Source of the DNA: an uncultured Collinsella sp.
Lineage (GTDB): Bacteria > Actinomycetota > Coriobacteriia > Coriobacteriales > Coriobacteriaceae
NCBI GenBank assembly: GCA_900556875.1
Contig: USQQ01000002.1
Location: 1-64,000 of the forward strand
Reading direction: 5' to 3'
DNA length: 64,000 bases
Shown here: in pieces, positions 1 through 8,037 of the stretch
How the letters are laid out: every line of letters begins with the position of its first letter
How positions within the stretch are numbered: position 1 is the first letter of the stretch
Notes under the pieces: generated by a model
What the model was told of the DNA's origin: nothing
The model's input: only the letters and a program-made list of their open reading frames with translations
The model's database searches: none
Program-made: the position numbers and the translations under genes

Positions 1-57
1 GGGCCCTTGCGGCGTAGTCGCTATTTATTCAGTCCAAGTTTCGGGGCGCAGTTCATA

Positions 58-76
58 GGCACCTTTGTGGTGGTTT
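58..76. repeat. Half copy of the GGTGGT palindromic repeat
   Basis: One arm (CACCTTTGTGGTGGTTT) of the palindrome found in full at 444-482, 2021-2062, 2981-3017, 17069-17103 and 29629-29664. I find no partner arm in bases 1-57, so this looks like a truncated copy. The rest of bases 1-93 shows no recognisable gene. Confidence 0.6.
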
Positions 77-93
77 AAGCCACGGCAGAGCCG

Positions 94-414
94 CTAGAGC
101 CCTGCAGGCCAGCGACAGGCGGCCAAGTCGACGTGCATGTCGTCCTTAAACGCCACACCCTCCCCTAGCAAAAGCTCACGTTGAGCATCGGGACCGCCAA
201 AAGCAAAACCATCGCATATGCGGCCATCGGCAAACACCACGCGGTGACAGGGAATCTCGCCGGGACGCGGATTGCCATGCAGGGCATACCCCACGTACCG
301 CGCACTTCGTGGACGTCCAGCAAGCAGCGCCACCTGACCATACGTGGCGACCATCCCCTCGGGAATCTGCTCGACCACCTCGTACACCCGCTCAAAAAAG
401 CCCTCAGACGCCAT
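94..414 (-). CDS. MGMT/ATL-like DNA-binding protein
   Basis: A 106-residue protein of the O6-alkylguanine-DNA alkyltransferase C-terminal-domain family. It carries the active-site signature PCHRVV with the acceptor cysteine, preceded by the winged-helix part (VATYGQVALLAG) and the HGNP segment. It is as short as alkyltransferase-like (ATL) proteins, but those usually have tryptophan in place of the cysteine, so it may be a minimal repair methyltransferase. The start at 414 is chosen because GGAAAGGAG lies just upstream; the frame stays open to 453, but that extension has no such site. It lies downstream of the DegV gene on the same strand, separated by a palindromic repeat. Confidence 0.85.
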   Translation of the reverse strand: MASEGFFERVYEVVEQIPEGMVATYGQVALLAGRPRSARYVGYALHGNPRPGEIPCHRVVFADGRICDGFAFGGPDAQRELLLGEGVAFKDDMHVDLAACRWPAGL

Positions 415-443
415 TGCTCGCTCCTTTCCACCCGGAATAGCAT

Positions 444-482
444 AAACCACCACAAAGGCGCCTGTCCCCTTTGTGGTGGTTT
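444..482. repeat. GGTGGT palindromic repeat, full copy
   Basis: Perfect 15-base arms (AAACCACCACAAAGG and its complement) around a 9-base loop. It sits between two minus-strand genes (DegV upstream, MGMT-like downstream) and could form a terminator-like hairpin in either direction. Confidence 0.85.
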
Positions 483-493
483 TGGCAGGTGGG

Positions 494-1348
494 CTAGTTA
501 ACGGGCTGGAAGAAGGCCACGGCTACGGCGCCGGGGCCTACATGGGTGCCGATGGTGGCACCGATGGTGTGAACGGGCAGTTCGCCCTCGGTGTGGCCAG
601 CCCACAGTGCCGCGCTGTCCTCGATATACTTCTTGAGCACCGCATCCGAAAGGCCCGTATAGCCGAGCGCCAGCGGCATGGAAAAGTCGATGCCGCCTGC
701 CTTTTCGACCTTCTGGTTGAGCAGGTTACGTCCGTTCTTGGAACCGCGCGCCTTGCCCAGCTGCACGATCAGACCGTCCTCGGCAGCCACAACAGGCTTT
801 ACGTTGAGCAGCGTACCCACGGCACCGGCAGCAGCAGACAGGCGACCGCCGCGCACCAGGTACTCCAGCGTCTCGAGCAGACCAATAACCACCACGCGGT
901 CACGGACGGCCTCGACAGCCGCCGCGATCTGGGCCGCGCCCTGGCCCTCGTCCACTAGGCGCAGGGCATACTCGACCAGCACGCGCTCACCCAGGGTAAC
1001 GTTATTGCTATCAACCACATACACGTCGCCGCCCGGCGCCTCGGCAAGTGCGGTACGGGCGCTCTGATTGGTCCCCGAAAGTTTGGCACCCACGGTAATA
1101 ATCACCGCCTCGTCGCCGGCCTCACGTGCTTCGGCAATCGCCTGCGAAAAGGCGTACGGGTTGACCTGACCGGTCTTGGGCAGCTCGTCGCGCTCCACGA
1201 GCATCTCGTAAAAGCGCTGGTGATCGATGTCGACGCCATCCATATACACATCGGTGCCAAAGGTAACGGACAGCGGCAAGACGGACAGCGCCGGGTGCTC
1301 CGCCGGCGACATATCGCTGGCGGAATCGGTAATAATGCGGACGGACAT
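494..1348 (-). CDS. DegV family fatty-acid-binding protein (1 of 3)
   Basis: A 284-residue DegV/FakB-type protein. The family binds a single fatty acid and presents it to a FakA-type kinase so that exogenous fatty acids enter phospholipid synthesis. Visible hallmarks are the N-terminal IITDSASDMS, the TGQVNP segment, SGTNQSA, YLVRGGRLSA and the C-terminal GATIGTHVGPGAVAVAF. The start at 1348 follows AAGAAAGGATT; the open frame runs up to 1453 without a better site. A MarR regulator lies 119 bases upstream on the same strand and may control it. Two more DegV genes lie at 36065 and 50915. No fakA is in the window. Confidence 0.92.
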   Translation of the reverse strand: MSVRIITDSASDMSPAEHPALSVLPLSVTFGTDVYMDGVDIDHQRFYEMLVERDELPKTGQVNPYAFSQAIAEAREAGDEAVIITVGAKLSGTNQSARTALAEAPGGDVYVVDSNNVTLGERVLVEYALRLVDEGQGAAQIAAAVEAVRDRVVVIGLLETLEYLVRGGRLSAAAGAVGTLLNVKPVVAAEDGLIVQLGKARGSKNGRNLLNQKVEKAGGIDFSMPLALGYTGLSDAVLKKYIEDSAALWAGHTEGELPVHTIGATIGTHVGPGAVAVAFFQPVN

Positions 1349-1467
1349 AGCGAATCCTTTCTTGCGCAGGTCTCGCGCAGGGAATTTTGACAGCAATGTC
1401 CCGGCACGGCATACGCGCTCAAACGGGACGATGCAGTTTTTAATGGGAAGCAAATGCCTTGGCGGCC

Positions 1468-1917
1468 TTAGATCTCACGCAGGGTGTTGAGAATCGTACG
1501 CAGCGACGCATACATCTGCTCGCGCTGCTCCACACCCATAGCCTTACCGGTGGTGTCGAGCACCTCGCGAATGATGCGGTCCGCCTCGCTCATGCTCTCG
1601 CCGCCCAGAGCGGTCAGGCGCACCGGGGCACGATACTTAACGGCCGCATCACCCGAGTCGTCGACCTCGACGTAGCCGCCCTCCTCCAGATGCGCGAGCG
1701 TGCGCGAGACGGCGGCACGGGTCACGCCTGCCATGCGAGCCAGGTCAGCGCCAGTCAGGCCGTCCTTGCTGCGCTCAAGATAGTACAGGCACATAACGTC
1801 GGAGCCCTTGAGGCCCAGCCTTGCGCCCTCGGATGTCTTAATGCGCTGGATCTCCTTGTAGAGCCCGCTGATCAGTCCGACAAAGTCCTCGAAACGTGTC
1901 TCGTCGTTCTGCTGCAT
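1468..1917 (-). CDS. MarR family transcriptional regulator
   Basis: A 149-residue winged helix-turn-helix protein. The recognition region reads GLTGADLARMAGVTRAAVSR followed by a wing with LEEGGYVEVDD, and a C-terminal dimerisation helix. Its ligand is unknown. It lies directly upstream of a DegV gene on the same strand, so regulation of lipid uptake is plausible by analogy with FabT-type MarR regulators, but that is inference from position. GAAAGGCGG lies about ten bases before the ATG. Confidence 0.88.
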   Translation of the reverse strand: MQQNDETRFEDFVGLISGLYKEIQRIKTSEGARLGLKGSDVMCLYYLERSKDGLTGADLARMAGVTRAAVSRTLAHLEEGGYVEVDDSGDAAVKYRAPVRLTALGGESMSEADRIIREVLDTTGKAMGVEQREQMYASLRTILNTLREI

Positions 1918-2020
1918 GGGAGACGACCGCCTTTCGCTTACATGATGCTAACGGGTAAACATCTTAGCCGCACGAGGCAACACCCATACCCAAATATCCC
2001 ATTTGTTAACCCATCAACAT

Positions 2021-2062
2021 AAAAACCACCACAAAGGGGACAGGCACCTTTGTAGTGGTTTT
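2021..2062. repeat. GGTGGT palindromic repeat, full copy
   Basis: Arms of 16-17 bases with one mismatch (TAGTGG for TGGTGG) and a 9-base loop. It lies between the MarR start and the end of the B3/B4 gene. Confidence 0.85.
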
Positions 2063-2090
2063 GACCGGCGAACATGATCCGCAGGCGTCG

Positions 2091-2810
2091 CTACAGTTCC
2101 ACGCAGGGATTGTCGCGGGTCACAAGCGTCTTAACGACAACCGTCGCTCCCAGATAGCGCTCGAGCAACTCGGCGAGACGATCAACGGCAGCCTGGCAAT
2201 CCCCCATCCGCTCGGGCTCCACGCACTCAATCGCCAGGAATGCATCGGCCGAATCGTCGGACAGCGCCGTGCGAACGCCATCGCGCCAGTTCCAGCAGCG
2301 GCATACGGCGCCCGCATCATCGATGTAGGCGAGCTCGCCGGGCAGCGTCGGGTCATCCGTTTCCTCGCCAAGTGGCAGGAACGCATCGCCGCCGTCAGTC
2401 ACCTTCAAGCGAAGATCCCCCTCAATCGCATGCAGGTCCTCGCCGCCAACGGGCAGCGCGTAGGTCAGCGACACCGTGTTGTAGATGTCCACCGCGGGCG
2501 TAATGTGGCCCACCGGTTTGCCCTTGAGCACGCGCTTGAGCAGGTTCTCAATTGAGCAACGCGCGCCCTTTTTGGTCTTGAACAGCCGATAAGCCTCACG
2601 CCATGCCTTAACCGGCGCATTCTCGCTGATGGTATCACTCGTCAGGTGACGCTCCGCATCGATATTGGCGCGGTCGAGCAACGCGGCAATCGCATCAACG
2701 TCCTCTTGAGGAATCTGAGCCGCGGGCTTCATGCCCTTTACGACCACAACACCGACAGCCGCCTGCGGAAATAGCTCCCAAAACGAATCCTCGGCAATAA
2801 AGCTCTTCAT
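2091..2810 (-). CDS. B3/B4 tRNA-binding domain protein
   Basis: A 239-residue protein related to the B3/B4 domain of phenylalanyl-tRNA synthetase beta chain, the fold used for editing mischarged tRNA. Free-standing copies are widespread, and their substrate is mostly unassigned. Visible features are a central basic stretch (AYRLFKTKKGARCSIENLL), the PAVDIYNTVSLTYALPVGG segment typical of the family, and an acidic C-terminal half. The start at 2810 has GAAGGGAGAGCGC before it; a second in-frame ATG at 2825 lacks a site. A strong hairpin with a U tract precedes the gene (2850-2911). Confidence 0.85.
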   Translation of the reverse strand: MKSFIAEDSFWELFPQAAVGVVVVKGMKPAAQIPQEDVDAIAALLDRANIDAERHLTSDTISENAPVKAWREAYRLFKTKKGARCSIENLLKRVLKGKPVGHITPAVDIYNTVSLTYALPVGGEDLHAIEGDLRLKVTDGGDAFLPLGEETDDPTLPGELAYIDDAGAVCRCWNWRDGVRTALSDDSADAFLAIECVEPERMGDCQAAVDRLAELLERYLGATVVVKTLVTRDNPCVEL

Positions 2811-2849
2811 GCGCTCTCCCTTCATAGCATGCGCCCGAGCCCGGGTGCC

Positions 2850-2911
2850 TAAACAAAAAGCGCCCTTACGACGGCCACCTTCAAAGTCCTACGGTGCCGC
2901 CACAAGACGCT
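2850..2911 (-). terminator. Long GU-tolerant hairpin with U tract before the B3/B4 gene
   Basis: Read on the minus strand, arms of about 19-21 bases (2893-2911 with 2859-2879) pair through several G-U wobbles and one bulge, followed by a U-rich tract (2850-2858). The wobbles only make sense for RNA of this strand. It can end pckA transcription, or act as an attenuator in a leader for the B3/B4 gene; sequence alone cannot separate these. Confidence 0.6.
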
Positions 2912-2980
2912 TACGCTGCCCCCATCCGGAGAAGGGAGCGATATGTCAGGCGTATTGTAACCCGAGTCATCCGCGCGAGT

Positions 2981-3017
2981 AAAACCACCACAAAGGTGTC
3001 CCCTTTATGGTGGTTTT
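2981..3017. repeat. GGTGGT palindromic repeat, full copy
   Basis: Arms of 16 bases with one mismatch (TATGG for TGTGG) and a 5-base loop shorter than in the other copies. It sits immediately downstream of the pckA stop codon. Confidence 0.85.
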
Positions 3018-3032
3018 GGGTCTGAAGCAACG

Positions 3033-4703
3033 TTAGTGTCGGAGTCCCAGCAGGCCGCGGCCGCGATGACGGGCGTCGGCGTGCGCCTGAGCGTGCGGAC
3101 CGGCGGCCTTGACGGGCTCGGGCAGGTGCGAGTACTTCTTCTCGAAGTTCTCCTCGAACATCACCGCCAGATTGTGCGCGGCCTCGTCATAGCGCGCGGT
3201 GCTCTGCCAGTACTGGCGCGGCACCAGGATGCCGTCGGGTACGCCGTGGCACGTCGTGGGAATGTCGACGTTAAAGATATCGTCGTGGACGAATTCGCTG
3301 TCCTCGATGGTGCCGTCGAGGGCGCGCGCGACTAGGGCGCGCGTGTAGGCCAGCTCAATGCGATGGCCCACGCCGTAGCCGCCGCCGATCCAGCCGGTGT
3401 TGACCAGATAGACGCGGGTGCGACCGTCGGCGATGCGCTCACCGAGCATCTTGGCATAGACCATGGGGTCGAGCGGCATAAACGGCTCGCCAAACAGCGA
3501 AGAGAACGTGGGCGTGGGCTCGGTGACGCCGACCTCGGTGCCGGGGATCTTGGCCGTAAAGCCCGTCACGAAGTGGTACATGGCGGCATCGGCCGTCAGG
3601 CGTGAGATGGGCGGCAACACGCCAAAGGCGTCGCAGGTCAGGAACAGCACGACGCTTGGAGTGGTGCCCATGCCCTTGGTCCACGCGTTGGGAATGTGCT
3701 CCACAGGGTATGCCACGCGCGTGTTGTGCGTGATCGAGATGTCGTCGTAGTTGGGCTTGCGGTTCTCGTCGAGCACCACGTTTTCGCAGATCGCGCCAAA
3801 GCGGACAGCGTTGAAGATCTCGGGCTCGTGGAAGGCGTCCAGGCCCTCGCATTTGGCGTAGCAGCCACCCTCGATGTTAAAGATGCCCATGTCAGACCAG
3901 CCGTGCTCGTCGTCGCCGATCAGCAGGCGCGTGGGATTGGCCGAAAGCGTGGTCTTGCCGGTGCCGGACAGGCCAAAGAACACGGCGGTCTCGTGCGTGA
4001 CGGGATCCATACTGGCCGAGCAGTGCATGGGCAGCACGTCGTCCTCGACGGGCAGCAGGTAATTCATGACGCTGAAAATGGACTTTTTGATCTCGCCGGA
4101 GTAGCCGGTGCCGGCGACCAGAATCACGCGCTCCTGGAAGTTAATGACCACGGCGGCGCTGGAGTTGAGGCCCTTGATGGCGGGATCGCACCGGTAGCCC
4201 GGCGCGGCGAGCACACAGAAGTCCGGCTCGCCGGTGCGTGCGATTTCACGGGCAAGCGGGCGGGCGAGCATCTGCTTAATAAAGAGCGCCTGGCTGGCAC
4301 GCTCGCAGGCGACAAGCAGACGACGCGTATGGTTGCGGTCGGCACCGGCCATACCGCGAGTGACGAACACGTCGCGCTCGTTGAGATAGTCGACGATGCC
4401 GGCCTTGATGGCCTCGTAGCTCTCGACAGACAGCGGGCGGTTGACGGCACCCCAGGCAATCTTGTCGTGAACATCGGGGGTGTCAACGATAAAGCGGTCA
4501 TTAGGCGAGCGGCCAGTGCGCTCCCCCGTCTCGATCACCAGCGCGCCGTTGGAGGCCATACGACCTTCGTTGCGACGGATGGCGTGCTCGACGAGCTCGG
4601 CTGCCGGCAGGTCGACCAGCAGGCGGGGCTGATTCTCGGCAGGATCTTCGACCAGCGTAATGCCAAAGTTGGACAGAACTTCTGCAGGGGTAATACCTGG
4701 CAT
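3033..4703 (-). CDS. pckA: ATP-dependent phosphoenolpyruvate carboxykinase
   Basis: A 556-residue enzyme interconverting oxaloacetate + ATP with PEP + CO2 + ADP. It serves gluconeogenesis or, in anaerobes, energy-conserving PEP carboxylation. Family motifs are clear: substrate site ERTGRSPNDRF, the kinase P-loop GLSGTGKTTLS near residue 245, the metal site GDDEHGWSD and TRVAYP. The start at 4703 follows AAAGGAGG, and the open frame extends upstream to 4817 without a second site. The C-terminal tail (PHAQAHADARHRGRG and beyond) is somewhat longer than usual. A perfect 16-base palindrome lies 75 bases upstream. Confidence 0.97.
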   Translation of the reverse strand: MPGITPAEVLSNFGITLVEDPAENQPRLLVDLPAAELVEHAIRRNEGRMASNGALVIETGERTGRSPNDRFIVDTPDVHDKIAWGAVNRPLSVESYEAIKAGIVDYLNERDVFVTRGMAGADRNHTRRLLVACERASQALFIKQMLARPLAREIARTGEPDFCVLAAPGYRCDPAIKGLNSSAAVVINFQERVILVAGTGYSGEIKKSIFSVMNYLLPVEDDVLPMHCSASMDPVTHETAVFFGLSGTGKTTLSANPTRLLIGDDEHGWSDMGIFNIEGGCYAKCEGLDAFHEPEIFNAVRFGAICENVVLDENRKPNYDDISITHNTRVAYPVEHIPNAWTKGMGTTPSVVLFLTCDAFGVLPPISRLTADAAMYHFVTGFTAKIPGTEVGVTEPTPTFSSLFGEPFMPLDPMVYAKMLGERIADGRTRVYLVNTGWIGGGYGVGHRIELAYTRALVARALDGTIEDSEFVHDDIFNVDIPTTCHGVPDGILVPRQYWQSTARYDEAAHNLAVMFEENFEKKYSHLPEPVKAAGPHAQAHADARHRGRGLLGLRH

Positions 4704-4777
4704 GGGGCCTCCTTTAAAAGCGCGACACGTGGACGAGGCGCGCACTTTACTCACGTAAAGCCCGTTGTACCCGATAT

Positions 4778-4793
4778 GCAAAAACGTTTTTGC
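4778..4793. promoter_or_regulatory. Perfect 16-bp palindrome upstream of pckA
   Basis: GCAAAAACGTTTTTGC with a central CG resembles operators of LacI/PurR/CcpA-type regulators. It lies upstream of the pckA start. The match is by general shape only, and no LacI-family gene is in the window. Confidence 0.45.
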
Positions 4794-4897
4794 GGCAACG
4801 GCGAAGCGCCCGCCCAACGGTCAAAAATCGCACGCAAGCGGCCTAGTCGTTAGGGACACTCTTGAACAGGCAACAACCAAGGAGCGACCCCGGATGC

Positions 4898-4953
4898 CGG
4901 CACTTAGGGACGTTCCCAAAGTGCCGGCACATAAGGAACGTCCCTAAGTGCCG
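4898..4953. repeat. 19-bp perfect inverted repeat (GGGACGTTCC family)
   Basis: Arms 4898-4916 and 4935-4953 are perfectly complementary (CGGCACTTAGGGACGTTCC). An internal GTGCCGGCAC at 4921-4930 may form a nested hairpin. A degenerate relative is at about 26889-26925, and the GGGACGTTC core recurs at 43170-43213. It lies between the divergent pckA and flippase genes. Confidence 0.8.
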
Positions 4954-5055
4954 TCTACTGAATGGCGCCGCCGAAATTATCGAACAACCTGTTCAAAAAC
5001 ACGAACGAACACCGTCGCGTCTATACTAGAGCGCAGCAATAGAAAGGACTCCGCT

Positions 5056-6630
5056 TTGAGCATCACGCCCATCGATAGCATTCGCCGCGCCATCGCCCGC
5101 CGCAATGGCGTCGCCGACCCCACCGTATCGGACGGGGCGCACGGGCAGGGCGGACGCATCGAGAACGGCCTGTTCCCCGCATCGCACACCGCCGAGGAGC
5201 TCGCACGAATCCAAGAGCTAAGCCAGCGTAACGCCGGCGGTCCCGACAGCAGCCAGGCCACACGCCGTCGCCGCGAGCGCAATCGCCAGCCCGGCCCCAT
5301 CCACCGCATGGTCAATGCCTGGTGGAACCGCCTGCTCGGAGCCGTCTACGGCGGCGGCTTCTCCACGCAAGAAGCCGAGTACGAAAATCACGCCACCCGT
5401 CGCGACTACCTTTGGAATACCCTGGGCACCGCCGTGTGGGGCATGGTGTTTCCGTTGCTCACCATCGTGTCCACACAGCTCGTGGGCGCCGAGGAGGCTG
5501 GCAAATTCTCCATCGCCTTTGTCACCGGCACGCTCATCATGATCGCGTGCAACTACGGCGTGCGCAATTTCCAGGTCTCGGACATCGACGAAAAGACGTC
5601 CTTTGCCTCTTACCAGCTCAACCGCTGGATCTGCGGAGCGCTCGCGCTGGCATGCGGCCTGGTATACAGCAGCGCCCGCGGCTACGATGCGCAGATGGCC
5701 ACAATCGGCCTGGGCGTCTACCTGTATAAGGTGATCGACGGCATTGCCGACGTGTACGAGGGCCGCCTGCAGCAGGCCGACAAACTCTACCTGGCCGGCA
5801 TGAGCCAAACGCTACGATCCGTCGGCGTCATCGCGGTCTTTAGCGTGGCACTGTTCCTCACGCGCAGCATGCCCATCGCCGCCATGGCCATGGGCATCGC
5901 CGCGATTGCCTCGCTCGTGCTGGTCACCGCCCCGCTCGCCCTGCTCGAAACCGAAAAATCACGCCGTATGAGTCTGCGCGAGGCTGGTCACCTGTTTATC
6001 CAGTGCGCCCCGCTCTTTGGTGCGCTGTTCCTGTTCAACCTCATCGAGAGCATGCCCAAGTTCGTGATGGAAGGCACACTGGCCTACAAATACCAGCTGT
6101 ACTTTAATGCACTGTTCTTTCCAGCGCAGGCTATTTTGTTGAGCATTGGATTTATCTATAAACCGCAGCTCCTACGTCTGTCGAGCATTTGGGCGAATCC
6201 GCGCAAGCGTCGCCGCTTTGACTTGATTATTGTTGCCGTTATGGCACTGATCGTGGTCATTACCGGAGCGTGCGCCGCATTTATGGCAGGCCCCGGTATT
6301 CCCCTCATGAGCTTTATGTACGGCCTCAACTTTGAGCGCTACCGCACGCTGGCACTGCTAATGGTTGTCGCCGGCGGCGTCACCGCGGCAATCGACTTTA
6401 TCTACGCCATCATCACGGTGTTGCGCCACGCCGGCGATGTCACCAAGATCTACCTGATCTGCTTCGCCGTAAGCGTGGTGCTGCCGGTGATCCTGATTAA
6501 GCTGCTGGGTCTGATGGGCGCCGTGGTGAGCTACCTAGCCATCATGGCCCTACTCCTGGTGCTGCTGATAATCGAGTACGCCCACATCCGCCAGCGCATC
6601 GAGCGCGACCGCAACCCCTACGGCGCCTAA
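5056..6630 (+). CDS. Polysaccharide flippase-like multi-pass membrane protein
   Basis: A 524-residue protein with about 12-14 hydrophobic segments after a polar N-terminus of about 120 residues (basic run TRRRRERNR). It resembles Wzx/MATE-superfamily exporters that flip lipid-linked sugars, although no strict motif defines the substrate. The start is taken as TTG at 5056 because AGAAAGGACT lies just upstream. The frame is open from 4948, but that extension runs through the inverted repeat at 4898-4953. TATACT at 5022-5027 may be the -10 box. No glycosyltransferases flank it, so its partner pathway is elsewhere. Confidence 0.75.
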   Translation: MSITPIDSIRRAIARRNGVADPTVSDGAHGQGGRIENGLFPASHTAEELARIQELSQRNAGGPDSSQATRRRRERNRQPGPIHRMVNAWWNRLLGAVYGGGFSTQEAEYENHATRRDYLWNTLGTAVWGMVFPLLTIVSTQLVGAEEAGKFSIAFVTGTLIMIACNYGVRNFQVSDIDEKTSFASYQLNRWICGALALACGLVYSSARGYDAQMATIGLGVYLYKVIDGIADVYEGRLQQADKLYLAGMSQTLRSVGVIAVFSVALFLTRSMPIAAMAMGIAAIASLVLVTAPLALLETEKSRRMSLREAGHLFIQCAPLFGALFLFNLIESMPKFVMEGTLAYKYQLYFNALFFPAQAILLSIGFIYKPQLLRLSSIWANPRKRRRFDLIIVAVMALIVVITGACAAFMAGPGIPLMSFMYGLNFERYRTLALLMVVAGGVTAAIDFIYAIITVLRHAGDVTKIYLICFAVSVVLPVILIKLLGLMGAVVSYLAIMALLLVLLIIEYAHIRQRIERDRNPYGA

Positions 6631-6710
6631 TTAGCTGCCCCGGTCACCGGAATTTGCGATGGAATCACCCCGGCTGGAGCCTCGTTGAAGACAATATGCA
6701 TCACGTAAAA

Positions 6711-6833
6711 CTAAGTGAGTAGATTTTTACCGAATCCCTGACCACACCGACAGAGCACAAGTCTGTGACCTGCGGTTTTATTGAGGCAAATATGTTGGGT
6801 GCTCGGCATTTCCAAAAAAGTCTACTCACTTAG
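6711..6833. repeat. 123-bp element with 13-bp terminal inverted repeats
   Basis: Perfect arms CTAAGTGAGTAGA (6711-6723) and its complement (6821-6833) bound an AT-richer core. It occupies the 6631-6944 gap between convergent genes, where I see no coding region. It may be a MITE-like element or a large bidirectional terminator. Confidence 0.5.
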
Positions 6834-6944
6834 CCAGCGGGCAGCCAAATGATTATTTAATCCCCGTCCCAGAGAAATCAATTAGCGGGCAGAAGGGCAA
6901 AAGTAGTCAAAAACCCTTCCCAAATTAGCTACCCCTTGCACCCG

Positions 6945-7784
6945 TTATTCGCCCGGGTTGATGTTCGCGTAGAACTCCGCCCCATCATCGAGCCGCAGGA
7001 TGCCCACGCGACCGAACTCGGAGCCGGTGGCGGCGGCGCAGTCGATGTCGATGCGATCGGGCACGCCGGCGGTATCCTCGCCACCCAGGCGCACAATCTG
7101 CCCGCGGCCCGACTCCTCATCGAGCCCCGCCAGGCCGCCAACCTCGCAATAGCGCCCAAGCGACACCGTGGGCGTGTGGCCGCTCACCACGACCGGGCCC
7201 TCGCCCTCGGCAGAAAGCAGTCCCGTCGGCGCATCCCAATAGCCGTGACGAATCCACAGCAGGTCATCGGACGACTGCACGGCGAGCATTTGCCGCAGCA
7301 GCTCGCTATCGGCATCGACCGCTCCCCTGCCGTCACCGCAATCGACACCATGCTCAAGCAAAAACGCGCGCGCCGCCTCGGTCTGGATGCCGGCATGCAC
7401 CAGCAGGTACGGGCGCTCCTCGGTCTCGGCCACCGCGCAGAGCGGCAGCGTGGCCATCCATCGCACGAGCTCCTCGTATGCCTCAAATTCCATGTCGTTG
7501 AGCTGCTCGCTCGTCGTCCAGCCACCGTTGATATCCCAGGTCTCGGCATCGAGCGGATCCTGGCCAATGATGGCATCGAGCATGATCTGCTCGTGATTGC
7601 CCTTGAGCACACGGGCGTTGGGCAGCGAGCGCACGAGCTTAATAACGCCGACCGGATCGGGCCCGCGATCGATCATGTCGCCCAGCACGTACAGCGTGTC
7701 GTCGGACGTCAACGAGATCTTAGACAGGGCCTCGTCAAGCGCACGCACGTGCCCGTGAGCATCAGATGTCACATAGATCGCCAT
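6945..7784 (-). CDS. Metallophosphoesterase (PPP-type phosphatase)
   Basis: A 279-residue calcineurin-like phosphatase with the metal-site motifs in order: SDAHGH at the N-terminus, GDMIDRGPDP, GNHEQIML, then VHAG and SGHTP near the C-terminus. This layout is that of small bacterial serine/threonine protein phosphatases and of symmetrical Ap4A hydrolases (ApaH-like); I cannot choose between them. The start follows CAAGGAGAGGCG. No kinase is adjacent. Confidence 0.88.
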   Translation of the reverse strand: MAIYVTSDAHGHVRALDEALSKISLTSDDTLYVLGDMIDRGPDPVGVIKLVRSLPNARVLKGNHEQIMLDAIIGQDPLDAETWDINGGWTTSEQLNDMEFEAYEELVRWMATLPLCAVAETEERPYLLVHAGIQTEAARAFLLEHGVDCGDGRGAVDADSELLRQMLAVQSSDDLLWIRHGYWDAPTGLLSAEGEGPVVVSGHTPTVSLGRYCEVGGLAGLDEESGRGQIVRLGGEDTAGVPDRIDIDCAAATGSEFGRVGILRLDDGAEFYANINPGE

Positions 7785-8037
7785 GGTACGCCTCTCCTTG
7801 CATTGCGGTCTAAGCCCGGCGCCGCAACTAAAACTTCAAGTTGAACTTAAACGTTACCCATTGTACTCCGTTGCAATAAAGCTGGAAAGGGTTTCCGAGC
7901 AGAGGCAAAGACGGCAGCCGTCTATGACGATATCGCGCACGCCCGTAATCCGCCCCCATAAACCCACCACCTTTGGGTACAAATAATCGCAGATAACTGA
8001 CCGTGCCACGCCAACCACCCAGGAGCGGACACTATCC

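Noticed and set aside
2826..2980. A T-box leader before the B3/B4 tRNA-binding gene
   Set aside because: The T-box signature (TGGNACCGCG) and specifier region are not found; only a GU-containing terminator-type hairpin is seen.
4948..5055. An upstream extension of the flippase ORF to 4948
   Set aside because: It runs from the edge of an inverted repeat and lacks a ribosome site, whereas the TTG at 5056 follows AGAAAGGACT.
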